64,000 nucleotides of DNA. It comes from Ricinus communis. Lineage: Eukaryota > Streptophyta > Magnoliopsida > Malpighiales > Euphorbiaceae. Shown here piece by piece: positions 11,851 through 24,266 of the stretch (positions are counted from its first letter, which is position 1; each line of letters begins with the position of its first letter). The position numbers and the translations under genes are program-made. The DNA lies in the NCBI RefSeq assembly GCF_019578655.1, contig NC_063261.1:10920446-10984445 (forward strand). Direction: 5' to 3'. The notes beneath the pieces are model-generated. The model was not told the origin of the DNA. It saw nothing but the letters and a program-made list of their open reading frames with translations, and searched no databases.

Positions 11851-14800
11851 CTTATTATTATAGATAACATATATAATCTATAATGAGCCTAAAAGCTTAT
11901 GAAGATATTGAGCCGAGCTTTTGTCTTCTCAAGCTCGGCTCGAATTTTTAACAAGCTTAAAAATAAGATCAAGCACGAATCGTCATACTTGTTGAACAAG
12001 CTTCAACAAGTTAAAACGAGCCGAATCCGAGTCAAGTTCAGACCGTTCAGATCATTTTACACCCCTAATGTGTTCACACAGTTATTTATCTGCTACCATA
12101 TATTTAAATCACAATTCCAGTTGCATGTGAGAGAGATGGGGCCACCAGAGTAATGGTTCGGGTGTCTTCAAATTACACAAGGATGGAGATGTTTGAATTG
12201 CAACATTTTGCATTCAATAGTCATAGGTTTTTTATGTTTGCTAGATTTTTTTATCTAATTTAAATTTATAAATGTGGATAAATCTTTACTACGTGCGAAC
12301 TTTAATTGCCTATTTAAAGGTTTATTTCAAATCCACATCATATAAGTTCTCAACCACATCCACAAATCTAATCAATTGAAAAAATGAGTTCGAACAATTT
12401 ATTTAAAATCATGTCTATATACTTGTTTAAAATTCTTCCATCCACATAGCAATAAATTAACTTGACTCCAGAATATAAATTAACATTTAAGAAACAAATA
12501 CCGATAACTTGTGAGCATAAATGCACAAGAAAGGGAAAATTTCAAGTTTTCGTTCATATAATTTATCAATTGTAAGTTATAAAAATATGTAGATTTTAAA
12601 AATCAAAATGAAAAATAAGTTCTCCACATAGTTATCCATGTGGCAAACTGACGTCAAATCATTAGAAAATGGTTCTAGCAAATAGCAAGTAAGTTGCTAA
12701 TTCTGAACCAGAATTGTAAGTAAAAACGATATCATAGATCAAAATTATTCATGTCGTGTCTGGATTCTTGGATTTATATTTAGACCATGGATTTGGATAT
12801 GATTCAAAACCTTGTTCCGAACATTTAAAATTCACATTGATTTCACGCTTGAAAAAAATTCACATGGATTTGGATTTGTTCAAATCCATGAAAAACTTGG
12901 AAGGTAAGTAACGAGGACTTGAAATAACAACCAAGTATATGTGCTATTTGAAATCCTTGAATATCCAATCTAATATTTGAAAGCCAAATTTCAAAATAAA
13001 TTCATGAACCCAAAGAAATGGTAAATTTATATACAAAACATGTTTTGTTCAATTTTAACTAATACAAGCATTAAATTAACACAACAGCAGATCGGAAAAC
13101 AGGCATTAGCAGATCGGAAAACAGGCATTCTTATGAAAAACCTGTATGAAACTGTTAGATTAAAATTCCATATGAAATGTATTAAAATACATGCAGATCT
13201 AAAATACTAATGCAAAGAGGGTGAGATTTAGAGCAATGGTATAATTGCTCCTTTTTTTAACAGATGGTCGTAGGTCCAAACTCATGGAAGCCAGAGCAGA
13301 AAATGCATAAAAGTTAAAAGTAGGATATATAATTTTTCAGGTTAAGTGAAGTTGTAGAATACCTGAAAGCATACTGGCTTCACTTTCATTACACATGACT
13401 ATGACTACAATTGTGGTTGCAACTATAATTTATAATCTTTGCCTAAGAGGGATCTGTGGTCTATAGAAATCCAATCCAAATCTGATAGATGTTTGTTCAA
13501 AAAATTCTTCATCAAAATGTATATTAAATCATGAGTTCTCTTATAATGAATATTTTTCTCCGTTTGACGGCTTAATATTATTATCATAATGTTCTATGAT
13601 TCACACCTTCCAAGAATTCATCATTAAGGGAAATATGCATGTACATATATGTTTGTCTTTCAGCTTCTGTCCCACTACATGAGCATACACCATATAGACA
13701 GGTTGGTAAGTTCCGTGATCAAAGGCCATAACGGAATCAAAAAGAAAAAAGACAAAAACCATTTCTAAGCAGAGGCATACTTTTCAAAAAAAAACAACCT
13801 TTGATGGATTCACTAAGGAACTAATAGCTAAGAACAGACCGATAAGGCAATCATTTAACTACTATTAGTTGCTTAATCTTCAAATTTAAGAAAACATGAC
13901 CTGATAGCAAATAGGGAATTAAATCTTCCTTGTTCTTAATCTTAGAGAAACATCTGAGATATTCAAATAATACGTATCATAAACAGAAAATATACTCTCT
14001 AAACAAAAAACAAATGCCCAATACATAGTCAAGCCCTACCTTTGTACGACTGACTTTATCCGAGAGCAGCAAAGGTATCATTGATGTTGAAACCTACAAG
14101 TTTTAACTTGTTAAGGCAATTTAGAGAACTATGGACTAGGGAAACAAACAGAATGTGCTCTATTGAGATTTCATACTTGAGGACCAGTATGCTTCTCAGA
14201 AACGTCTTCATCTGCAACTTCAACATCATCATTGTCTCCTGCAGCACCAACAAAGTCATTTGCATAACTGCAATTTTGCTAAGTCTATTTCTTTTGTCTC
14301 TTAGTTTGGATGGGGGATTGGGAAAAGAGTCAACTTCATATGCACTTTTAAAAGTAGAACTTAGTGACAATTGTTTATCTAATTTTCTAAAAATCTACCC
14401 AGGGGGAAAGAAAGGAGATATCAACAAAAAGGAAAAGAGAAGTCCCCTTCTAGATCAAAATACAGATCTGTCACTCCCACTCACTTCATACCTGTTTTTG
14501 GCACATCATCATTTTTATTCTCCTTTTTCTTTAGTTTACGACCCTCAACTTTTAGCAGTTTCTTTGGAGATTTTCCCTTCAATGCCTTCTCCACGCTGTT
14601 ATCAACAAGAATTGCATCCTTCTCCTTTCTACTCTCTTTGGGTTGATTACTTTTTGTCTTCCTCTGAGAGCTATCATCAGGACAAGATTCTGAATCTGAT
14701 GATAATGCCCAAATTGAACGCTTTGCTGCCTGTTTAACCACAAGAATGATATCATCAGCACCGACCATTTCATACATTTTCTTCAAACATTATAGGCCTA

Positions 14801-16574
14801 TACAGATTTGAAATATATATTAAAAAAAAACAAAAAAAAAAAAAAAACTTTAGTAAGAAGAGACAAAAATGAATACTAGTTGTAAAATGTTTCATATAGC
14901 AGCCAACAATATTTATTATCTATAGCCTATCCAAAACCATGGACACTTAAATACAACATCTTTCTACCAATGCATCAATCTCTTATTGGCTTCATATCAG
15001 TAGGAAAACAGACAATTTTCCCTGTATATAGCCAAACAAAAGAAGAATTCTGTCCAGTTTTCAGCTCCAAACAGAATCTATTCGGCTACCTCACAGTTCT
15101 AAGACTTGAGATGCTGTTTCGCTTCTCGAACGAACTCAATGGCTAATCATATTGAAAGCAGTCCTGACATTAGAGTAAAAGCAAAACTTTCCGCAGACAA
15201 ATGCAAGGGAATGCTGGAGTAAAGATATCATACATGAGATTCTATATGTGTGTCAGTTGTTGCTTCCTCAGTATCCTGCCCATCAGCCTCATCCCCTGTA
15301 TCAAAATCAGAAGAAACAACATGCATGACTTGAAGCCAATAAGCTCAATGTTGTAATTAAATAGCTAAACAGTTATCAGAAAGCATTATGAGAGGAGTTT
15401 TAGAAAATGGCATCTTATACAAACTAATATGGTCTCAGTAACAATAAAATCTTAACCAAAATGCCCATTTCACCTTGTTTCTCCTTTGCCTTCTTATTTT
15501 TCTTCCTCGTATTTGCTGTTAGTGTCTCATCTTCTACAGGTCCTCTTTTTGGAGCCTTTGCTTTAAGAATCTGATTTGATGGAGATTGTGCACCGCTTTC
15601 ACTCTTAGGAGATTGAGAATCAATTTGGTCACCTCTAGAAGGACTAACATTTGGTAAAGAATCAGAATCCGAGGACAATGTGACAGTTGAATGAATTGGA
15701 GCCTGTTCAACGATCAAATTAGCATATAGGCAAAGTGGCGACAGAGTATTGCAACCCATATACCACATAAAATGACGATAATGCATGATATCCATATTCC
15801 ATATAAATCATGAATATTCTTCATACAATCTGAAACATTCCCAAGTACAAAAATGTATCCACATTAAAAAGATTCTAATAAATGTGACACAACATTTTTT
15901 ATACTATCTGAAACATCCCCAGGTACCAGAAAGAAAAAAAGACTAGTACCAAGAAAGAGAAAGAGAAAGGAAAGGAAAACAGCATCAAATGAATTTTGCT
16001 TGATAGCCATTGAATCTAACACCAATCAAATCTACTTTATTTTGAACAACTACTATTGCTGGCCACTGTCCGATGCAAAAACCATGCTTCTAAAAGAAAT
16101 TCTTATATGCAAAACTGAAAGGTTGTGGTTTCCTAATGCATATTCCTCAAAAGTAATTGTGAATAAAGGTACCTGATAGGTATCTGCGAGAATATTGACA
16201 ATTATATGAATTAAAAACCGAGTAAAAATTGAATTTACATGCAGTAATGACCTGAATGACATTCTACTCTTTCTTATTACAGTCATTCAGTCATTGCCCC
16301 ATGTTTTCAACTGATAATCCTGGATACACCAAGTGACAACATTCTAAGTTCAACTCTACTGTCAGCTACCTAATATTGCAACAGGGCCCCTTAAATACAA
16401 GAGCCCAACCTCTTACTTGATTTTAGGTACTTATTCCTTGCTCAAATTCAATGAATGGCTGTTTAAACAAAGAATAATTAGCCAAAACTAAAAAAGACAC
16501 AGGCGACAATCAGGAATAAAAATAACCTGGAAACAGTGCAGCCAATCCGGAGAATTCTCTCTTGAGCTGCTCAT
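9528..16574 (-). CDS. BIN4: BIN4, DNA topoisomerase VI accessory DNA-binding protein (12 coding exons)
   Basis: Twelve GT-AG exons join without a frame break: 16574-16527, 15702-15474, 15295-15234, 14729-14492, 14238-14177, 14093-14040, 11122-11005, 10570-10524, 10355-10329, 10084-10009, 9906-9767, 9632-9528. They total 1206 bases, 401 residues plus TGA. The N-terminus begins MSSSRENSPDWL; exons 2 and 4 both carry a TLSSDSDS/ALSSDSES acidic motif. Exons 6-10 form the conserved core, with ALVECEGESIDLSGDMG, SRTFC, FGQSEAK and EAIMNDFIQL. The C-terminus is a Lys/Pro/Gly tail like an AT-hook or histone-tail DNA binder. Family knowledge: BIN4 (MIDGET) works in the nucleus with TOP6A, TOP6B and RHL1 in plant topoisomerase VI, needed for endoreduplication and cell expansion. 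Intron 6 (2.9 kb) has taken in repeats. All phases agree, so the gene looks functional. The start is the only ATG giving the family N-terminus. Confidence 0.95.
11239..12069. mobile_element. Non-autonomous repeat in BIN4 intron 6
   Basis: The stretch opens with TAGGGGTGAAAA and closes with the inverse complement TTTTACACCCCTA. Inside, the phrase CCGAGTCAAGCTCAAGCC near 11382 recurs as CCGAGTCAAGTTCAGACC near 12027, and the ends are rich in GAGC/GCTC words. The middle is AT-rich with a TA tract. No ORF for a transposase is present. The terminal inverted repeats suggest a MITE-like or other TIR element, class uncertain. It sits wholly inside an intron and leaves splice sites intact. Confidence 0.5.
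11826..11851. repeat. (TA)n microsatellite
   Basis: A short TA dinucleotide tract inside the intronic repeat of BIN4. Confidence 0.8.
13087..13130. repeat. 22-bp tandem duplication in BIN4 intron 6
   Basis: The unit AGCAGATCGGAAAACAGGCA plus two bases is present twice in direct tandem with no mismatch, which implies a recent slippage event. Confidence 0.85.
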
Positions 16575-16642
16575 TTTGGTCACAGCTGGATCATTTGAAC
16601 ACTATTAATTGCAATGTTAAACGCCACAATGGTTTGCAGTTA

Positions 16643-17962
16643 CCTGCAAAAGTATCAATAATCTCCTAACAATATCATAATACTTATAAATTTCAGCTTC
16701 AACTTGCAATTGATTTAACTAAAATTTAGTTAAAAACCCTAACTGCGATATAGAAACGATTCCAATAGTCGGAATTACATATCATTCAAAGGACTAAGAG
16801 TTTAGCAGAGCTGAGACCACTAACAAAAGTAGGAGTGCAAACGAGTTGAGCTGAGCTGCGCTTTTCAATGTTCAGACTCCGCTTGTGAGAAATTAACTCT
16901 CAAGCTGGAAAATTTTTAGTCTTGTAGAGCTCAAACTCGGCTTATTTAAATTTTAATATGTTCGAGCTCAGCTCCTAATTTGCTCGATACTATATATAAT
17001 TGAGCTAGACTCAACCTCGGCTCATTATTAGCTCGGTATTTTATATAAACGAGCTAAGCTCAAGCTCCGCTCATATACAAGCTTAAATTAAACCTCATTA
17101 AGCAAGCTCAAGCTCAACTCATATACAAACTTGAACGCAAGCTCGAGCTTACCAAATATGTAGCTATAAATCTTACAATTGTAAATAAATTATACATAAA
17201 AGCAAAATATGCATCTAAATTCCAAAACCTAAATAATTAAACCAAGTTCTTGATTAAAAAGGAAAAAAGAATTTTATCATTTTTATAATGCCTTAAGAAA
17301 AAACATAATGGGAATAGCAAGATCCGTAAATATGAGCATGACATACAGCCTGGAATTCACAAAATAGACAAGCAAATGGAGCATTTGAAAAAGAAATGGA
17401 GATCTTATAGTTCCTTCAACAAGAAAGATGAAGAGAGAAAGAGGTGTTCTGTGGAGCGAAAGGTGAATGTGTAACAACAAGAAAGATGGAACCTCTCTTA
17501 TCAGCACTTGAATAACAGCAGAGTAAATAACTTAGTAAATCAACCACAGGGACATGCATTTTTAATTTACCAAGGATCCTCATTAACACAATAATAACAG
17601 TAACACCATCAACAATAGTTCAATATAAACTGTACAAGCATACTAGAACGAACAATATGTGCAAAAACACACAAAAAAAGCAGAAAGAAAAAACGCAAAA
17701 AAAAACAAATGCAAAGAAACCCGGAGAGAGAAAGAGCTGCAAACCTGGGTCAGTAACTCGTCAAAGAAAATGACGGCTGGAGGAGGAGGACGGATGGAAT
17801 CGTGATAGAAAATGATAGAGGAGGAGGGCGGCTGAATCGTGACAAAAGATGAAGGATTACGTGACAAAATTTGATGGAAGAGGAGGGCGACTGAGCGGTG
17901 CAGGAAATGGAGAAGAGCAGCTCAAGAAATGGGGTTTGTAATTGAGAGAGTATACATGTCAC
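16643..17962 (-). other. BIN4 5'UTR exon and intron
   Basis: On the minus strand a donor CCCAG|GTTTGC at 17745/17744 and an acceptor TTTTGCAG|GTAAC ending at 16644 would splice a leader exon (about 17960-17745) to the exon holding the BIN4 ATG. The leader is pyrimidine- and TCC-rich, as is common in plant 5'UTRs. The exact transcription start is not visible. Confidence 0.45.
16829..17160. repeat. GAGCTC-word-rich repeat in the BIN4 5'UTR intron
   Basis: Dense GAGCT, AGCTC and CGGCTC words alternate with AT-rich sequence (for example GAGTTGAGCTGAGCTG and AAGCTCGAGCTT). The composition matches the ends of the repeat in BIN4 intron 6, suggesting the same repeat family entered both introns. Borders are not sharp. 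Confidence 0.4.
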
Positions 17963-19577
17963 TCTTTTCTTTACTGGGTTAATTGCAAAAGATATTAAGA
18001 GCTTTAGTGTTTTTTTGTAAATTTAATGACTTTTTAAGTAATTACTATTTTACTCTTATATTTTTTTTTTATGTTATCCTGATTTTTTTCTGACATTTAA
18101 AAAATATATTTTTTATTTTTTATTTTTTATTTTATAATTTTATATTAAAAATATCTTTCATTAGTATTTCAATTAAGCAATTATTGACTAGATTTGATTT
18201 TATACTATTTACCCCGTGATCTTTGATGTAATATAGAAATTGTCTTTTATAATTTGTTTATTATACTAAAATCTCTTTATATATTTTTATACAAAAATCA
18301 ATTTTAGTGTCTGTATAAAAATAATTAACTAGTGTTTTTTAATTACTCTAATTTTTAGCATAACTTTACTGATGAAATTCTTGAGTTGACTGAACTATTC
18401 TGTATAAATATCAGGTCAAGAATCTCACATTTATTTAATAGCAAAAAATTCATGAAGTTTACTTTTTCATATAAAATATATGATGATTTTTTAATTTTGA
18501 AAAGTTGGTATATGAATATTTCATTCAATTAAAATTAATAAATAATAAATTTAATTATAATAAAAATATAAAGATTTAATTAATAGCAAAGGTAAAATTG
18601 TGATAATTTCTTTTAATTTTCAAACTATTAAAATTGTTTAAAAATTATAAATATAATTTTAAATGGGTATCGTCGCTTGTAAGCAAAATTGATGATTTGG
18701 TATCAAAAGAGAAAAATTTAAAAGTTTGTTATGAGATAAAAACATATGATAAAGATTTTACATGGCTATTTACCCTAAGAATCGTCTTAGTTATTCACGT
18801 CGAATATCATTGGCTCTTTTAATATGTCGTGTCGTATATATTGATTGAGGTTTCTTCATGAACTTCCAGTAATCTCCATATGGGATTTAAAGAACCTAGA
18901 GTTTCATAATAAATTCCTCTTGTTGAGAGGAAATTTTGGTTTACTAGAAAAATAAAATTATTTGGTTTGAAGATGTCAGTAGCAAATGTTGACGGAACAA
19001 TAATTATGCCACAACAACCAAGACGGAAATAAAAGAAGAGGGCCATATGCGAAGGAGAGACTATGCAATGCTAGAGGTGGAGGTGACAAATGAATGGAAC
19101 GGCCGGTGGACTTGGAGGAAGGTTGAGAGCTAGCTTGGTTGCTATCTTGAAATGGTAATGAAGGATAAGGATTAACATCGGCAAGACATAGAAGAATATG
19201 AAATATTATTGGACATCACCAATGAATTTCATTGATGGACTATAGGAATTAGGATTATTCCCCCTATAAGCATAATAAAATTTTAGATGAGTTTTACTTT
19301 TTAACAAAGTATTGAAAATAATAGTTTTTTAAAATTTATTTTGAACAATGTCAATTTTACTTAAGTTTTAATTTTTCGCTCTAATCGAATTTTAAGGCAT
19401 ATCTCATGCTTAATATAGATAGTCGACTATGTTATATTTTACAGTTAATAAATTAGCAATTTTATTAATTAATAAATATTCAGGAAATTAATTTTATGTT
19501 TATTATTCAATAACTAATAAATTTAAAATAATTTGTAATTATTAATTATTAGATAGAATATTTAAAAAATAATATTA
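17963..19577. other. BIN4 upstream region and AT-rich intergenic DNA
   Basis: Upstream of the BIN4 leader the sequence becomes very AT-rich. Two short open frames of 62 and 75 codons have no recognisable features. A BIN4 promoter should lie in the first few hundred bases, but I see no convincing single TATA box in the T-rich background. Confidence 0.4.
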
Positions 19578-19582
19578 AATAT

Positions 19583-19742
19583 AGCTAAGAAAGATAATCA
19601 GTTGAGTAAAAACAATAACTGCTCTAAATCTAGCAGCCTGTATATTAATGTATATACAATTACAATGTATCTAGGATCAGATGAACGACTATGCTTAAAA
19701 GCAAAGCAAGACACAAACTAACTACTATCCTTATACTCAATA
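19583..19742 (-). repeat. 3' LTR of the Ty1/copia element
   Basis: About 160 bases that match 25679-25835 base for base along most of their length, including the CAGTTGAG/CTGTTGAG and CCTTATACTCAATA ends. Scattered differences show that the insertion is not recent. Confidence 0.85.
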
Positions 19743-20200
19743 TGCCCCCTCAAGTTTGACTTACACACTAGATGAAGCTTGGAACACAACATATGAAATC
19801 TAGCAGAAGACAGAGGATTTGTAAGTAAATCAACAAGTTGTTCCTCAATTGGTATGTACCGAACATCAAGCAACTTAGTAGCCACTTTTTCTCTAATAAA
19901 ATGCACATCTATTTCAATGTGCTTTGTCCTTGCATGAAAAACAAGATTAGATGCTAAGGACCCTGCACCAACATTGTCACACCATGAGATAGGAGATGAT
20001 TCAAGATCAACATCAAGTTCAGTAAATAAAGGATTTAACCACAGAAGTTCTACTGCAGTAGAAGCTAAAGCATGATATTCAGATTCAGTACTACTTCTAG
20101 CAACCACTTTCTGCTTGTGAGAGCACCAACAAATTGAATCACCTCCTAGGAAAATATAAGAACTAGTTGTGGACCTTCGATCATCAATACTGCTTCCCCA
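19718..20200 (-). pseudogene. Ty1/copia RNase H domain
   Basis: A 129-codon open frame holds the copia RNase H C-terminal part: ARSSTESEYHALA, then WCDN, HARTKHIEIDVHFIRE and a QLVDLLTNPL tail. The acidic residues in STESEY and WCDN are in place. The frame continues upstream to a GDSICWCSHKQK strand near 20130. The domain would degrade the RNA strand of the RNA-DNA hybrid. It is cut off from an intact RT by stops upstream, so it is a remnant. Confidence 0.85.
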
Positions 20201-20639
20201 ATCAGCATCAATAAAACCCTTTAAATTGATCTGGAGGATGGTTTAAAATGTAGACCAAGAGATCTAGTACCTTGCAAGTATATCAGAATCTTCTTACATG
20301 TTATCCAATGATTGACAGTTGGAGCTTATAGAAATTGATTGAGTTTGTTAATTGAAAAGGTGATGTCGGGTCTGGTTATAGTCAAATATTACAAAGTACC
20401 AATAGTACTTTTGCACAAAGATGGCTGATCGAAGAGAGTACTATCATTATAATAAAGCTTTTGATTCAAACACATAGGTGTAGAACTTGGTTTGGCAGCT
20501 ACTGTGTTAGTTTTCTCCAGAAGGTCATGAATATACTTAGATTGAGTAAGATACAGACCTAAAACGTCCCTATAAGCTTCAAGTCCTAAGAAGTAATTAA
20601 CTGATCCAATAATATTTAAAGAGAACTGAATATATAAAT

Positions 20640-21095
20640 AAAAATGATTTGTTGAATGATAGTAGAATCTTCATCGGTGATAAGGATATCATTAATATAG
20701 ACTAGCAAAATAACCATCTTGCCATTCTTTCTGCACAAAAATAATAAGGTGTCTGAAGTGGAATTATGAAATTCCCAATTGAACAATGCTTGTTCAAGCT
20801 TGCCAAACCAAGCTCTAGGAGCATGTTTTAAGCCGTAAAGAGCTTTTTGAAGCTTGCAAACATGAGTAGGATGAGCTGAATCAATAAAATCTTATAGTTG
20901 AACCATGAAAACTATTTCTTGAAGATCACTATTCAAGAAAGCATTATTAATGTCAATCTATTGTATATCCCAATTAAATGTAATAGTACGAGTAAAAACA
21001 ACTATAATGGTAGAAGGTCTTATAACAGGATTGGAAGTATCAAAGTAATTGATGGCTGCTATCTATGCAGCTACAATCTAAGGCAGTGTACCTAT
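20640..21095 (-). pseudogene. Ty1/copia reverse transcriptase, C-terminal part
   Basis: Broken frames show copia RT landmarks: NAFLNSDLQE near 20935, an APRAWF-type block near 20810, and LLVYINDI near 20700. The catalytic YVDD box reads YIND here, so one metal-binding Asp is replaced by Asn. The domain is cut at 21096 by the nested repeat. Confidence 0.75.
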
Positions 21096-22431
21096 TGATG
21101 CAGTATAGCACTAATAGCGAGTATCAAGGTCGTATTCCTCAGGAAAGTGAAAGCCCAGAGTTACTCCTTTGTTCTTTGTTATATTAACCTAAAATGAATG
21201 ATGAATAATTTCTAAACTAACTAATAGCTACAAGCTAAGTTCTAAGGGAGATGTAGGAGTAAATGGATAAGAAAGCAAACCCAAAGGGAACCTAAACTAG
21301 TTGGCAATCAAACAAAAGATAAAGGATTGATGACTTCAATTATGCTACCCTTGGACGAATTCTTAACTGAATTCGGTTTCTCTCTTGAGATAACCGAATT
21401 CCTAAACTTAATAACCTAAAGTTGGAATCTCTTCCTAACAATTGATTCTCAAATTAGTATTAAGCTTTAATCCGCCTCTATTAAGCTTTGTTAATTCTTA
21501 ATCCTGCTAGTTAATTATCCTTATCTCTAAGTGATTATTAACTAGTTCTTACTATTCAAAATTCCAATTGTTAAATGGACTTCTCAATCACATAAAGCAA
21601 TCTAAACACCACAATTCACAACGTCTCATGAATAATGCATTATCTTATTAATACTGAAAGTAAGAAGAATACAAAACTAACTCAAACAATCCAACAATAT
21701 AATATTAAGCCAACATAGTAAAGAAATCCCAATGGATTTAATCAATCTAGCTAAACATGTTCATTATCAAAACCCACAAGAATTCAATTACAACAATGAG
21801 TAAAGGTAGAGAAACCCGATTACACCCTTGGATGAGAGTAAACAGCCTCAATTCCTCTTGCTCGAATTGAATCAATTCTTGTTCCTCTTGCTCAAATTGA
21901 AACCAATCAACGAACCTCGCCTAATCTTCAATCTTTGAAGGGAATCCGATTTAAACCTTGGTCCAAGTCTCCTTAGAGAGAGAAAAGTTAGGGTTTGGGA
22001 CGTTCTCCCCCCGTTTTCTTTTTTTCCTCTTACTCTTTCTTTTAATTAATTCGTCTTGTTGCCACGAACATGGTCGTGTTCCTAGCCGTGTTGGGAACAC
22101 GGTCTGGTGTTCTTGGCCGTGTTACTCTCTGTGGTCATGCTCCTTAACGCATCTTTTTCCTGTTGGTCATTTTGGTGCCCGTGTTGGGAACACGGCCAGT
22201 GTTAAAACCAACACGGCCATGTTTAGATTAGAGATGCGCAAACTCGACTTGTTTGGGCAACTTTGACATCCAATTCTGCTCCAATTCTTCCCTTTATCAC
22301 TCTTTGACTTCTTTTGGACCTAAAGCACACAAAAAAATGCATAGGGTGAGTGTTGGAACCAATTCACATCCAAATGTACATAAATTCTGCCTTAAAATCT
22401 CCATTTAGATTTGTATATTCCACGCACATCA
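21096..22431. mobile_element. Nested 1.3-kb repeat, probable solo LTR or LARD-type element
   Basis: The element begins TGATGCAGTATAGC and ends GCACATCA, giving TGATG/CATCA terminal inverted repeats. RT sequence of the copia host lies on both sides, so it is a clear insertion. It has no coding domain. Near its right part it holds several AACACGG/CCGTGTT words able to form hairpins (22088-22100, 22181-22193). Flanking 5-mers (CCTAT and GTAAT) do not match, so the target duplication is lost or the border is a few bases off. Confidence 0.6.
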
Positions 22432-23100
22432 GTAATCTAATCCATTATATTGTTAAAAACCCTTAACAACCAATCATGCTTTATATCTTTCCATAAAACA
22501 TTTGACTTGTATTTGACTCAAAAAAACCCATTTATTTGTGACCACATTCAAATATGAAGTATACAGGACTAAAGTCCATGTATGATTATTCATAAAAGCA
22601 TTACATTCAGCCTCCATAGTAGCTTTCCACTCAGGTAATGAAAGAGCTTATTGCATAGTAGCTGGTTCTTTAGAAGAAACATTAATTGATAATGCAGTAT
22701 AACAAGGGTTTGGTTTTATAATACCTAATTTGGCTCTAGTTTGCATAGGATGTTGATTTATGGGAGAGATAGAATGATGATACAAAGAAGGGGTAGAGAA
22801 AAAATAATGTGATGTAGAATTAGCAAGCTGAACATGTGAAGTGTTTTGTGAATATGGTGAAATAGAATAATTAAGAGATGTAGTGGTAGGTAATGAGATT
22901 ATATGAGGAGAAACTATATTCGAAGATAATGATGGTAATAAATGCATATGGGGAGTAGCAAACAAATGATAAACACTGACTGTTGAAGAGAGAATCAGAG
23001 AACGATAAGACACAGGAACAAAACAAGAAGAAGATAAATCTAAAGTATGAGGAAACAAAGCTTTATAAGGACAGCCCAACTAATAAAAATGACACTTCAT
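22432..23100 (-). pseudogene. Ty1/copia integrase C-terminus and RT N-terminus
   Basis: Near 22620-22480 the frame reads LPEWKATMEAECNAFMNNHT then a NKWVF strand, the usual start of the copia RT. Upstream, a 143-codon open frame (22648-23079) is Ser/Pro/Thr-rich and ends in MQTRAKLGI, typical of the linker between integrase and RT. Frames are broken between the blocks. Confidence 0.7.
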
Positions 23101-23363
23101 GCAATATACACTCAACTAGAAGAATGAAGGAATCTATAATTTTTATGAAAAGGACTGTAACCAAGGAACACACATTTTGGAGGTCCTATATTGAAACTTA
23201 TGAGAATGTTACAATCTAAGATATGGATAACATGAGTAACCAAAAACTTTTAAAAACTGGTAATCAGGAACTTGTCTAAATAAAGCTTTAAATGGAGAAA
23301 TATTATAAAGAATATGAGTTGAAAGTCTATTAATAAGATAGACAATTGAGACAAAAGAATCCA

Positions 23364-24266
23364 CTAGAATTTAAAAGGTAAAATCAGCTCTTGCCAGTAA
23401 TGACAAACCCAATTCAACAATGTGTAAATGCTTCCTTTTTGCCTTACAATTTTTTTGATGGGTATGAGGGCAAGGACGTCTGAAACTAATGCCAAGTTTA
23501 GAAAGATAAGGCACCAAATATCTATATTCACCCCCCAATCAGTTTGCAAACATTGAATTTTAAAATCAAATTGTCTTTCAACTAAAGATTGGAATTGAAC
23601 AAAGGTGTCAAAGGCTTGAGATTTGACTTTTAAAAGAAAAAGCCAGGTAAACTTGGTAAAATCATCAAATGTAATATTTGTATCCTTCAGCAGAAAGATA
23701 AGGGGAAGGACCCCAAACATCAAAATGGACTAGTTGAAAAGGTTTAGTAGTTTTAGTATCAGAGGATGGAAAATAAAATTGATGCATCTTACCAAGTTTA
23801 CAAGTTGAATAAAAATCTAAATTTGATTGTTTAAAAGAAATGTTGATGGTATTGAAAATCATTTGAAGAACTTGAGGAGAGGGATGTCCCAACCTTTGAT
23901 GCCATATATTTACATTAGTAGTTGCAATAGTAGAAAAACAAGAAGGATGTATTGAAACAATAGAATCATGAGATTTATTTATAGAACAAGAATTATTACA
24001 ATCTGAAAAAGAAGTAATAGACTTGGGAATATAATTAAAAGAACTAGAGGAACTAGTTACGAACTCAAAATCAACACATGATGACCTGAAATTTTTAGCT
24101 GCAAATGGAGAAATAGAAGGACTTCTATTAATGGAAACTGAACTATTATCACAAAAAGAACTACATGACATAGTGAAAATGGTAGGAAAAACTTGACACA
24201 CTTTAGCCAAAGCTTTAGATTGTTTAGAAGAGTAAAGCTCGGGGAGTTGTAACTAGTACAAGCCAT
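23364..24266 (-). pseudogene. Ty1/copia protease-proximal region and integrase
   Basis: Two overlapping frames give the pre-integrase block NIWHQRLGHPSP, a C-x-x-C-like CKLGK remnant, the catalytic-core start FQLVHFDVWGPSP and a second core strand CLQTDWGV. The frame shifts between the two halves near 23690. Upstream at about 24590 the protease active site reads INSDA where copia elements have DSGA, so the catalytic Asp is gone. The product would have joined cDNA to host DNA; it is dead. Confidence 0.8.

Noticed and set aside
14081..14737. 218-codon plus-strand ORF
   Set aside because: It is the antisense of BIN4 exons 4 and 5 and the intron between them; the minus-strand reading gives the conserved protein.
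22060..22220. Possible CRISPR-like or regulatory direct repeats (AACACGG words)
   Set aside because: Spacing is irregular, the units are short, and the sequence is part of a plant retroelement.
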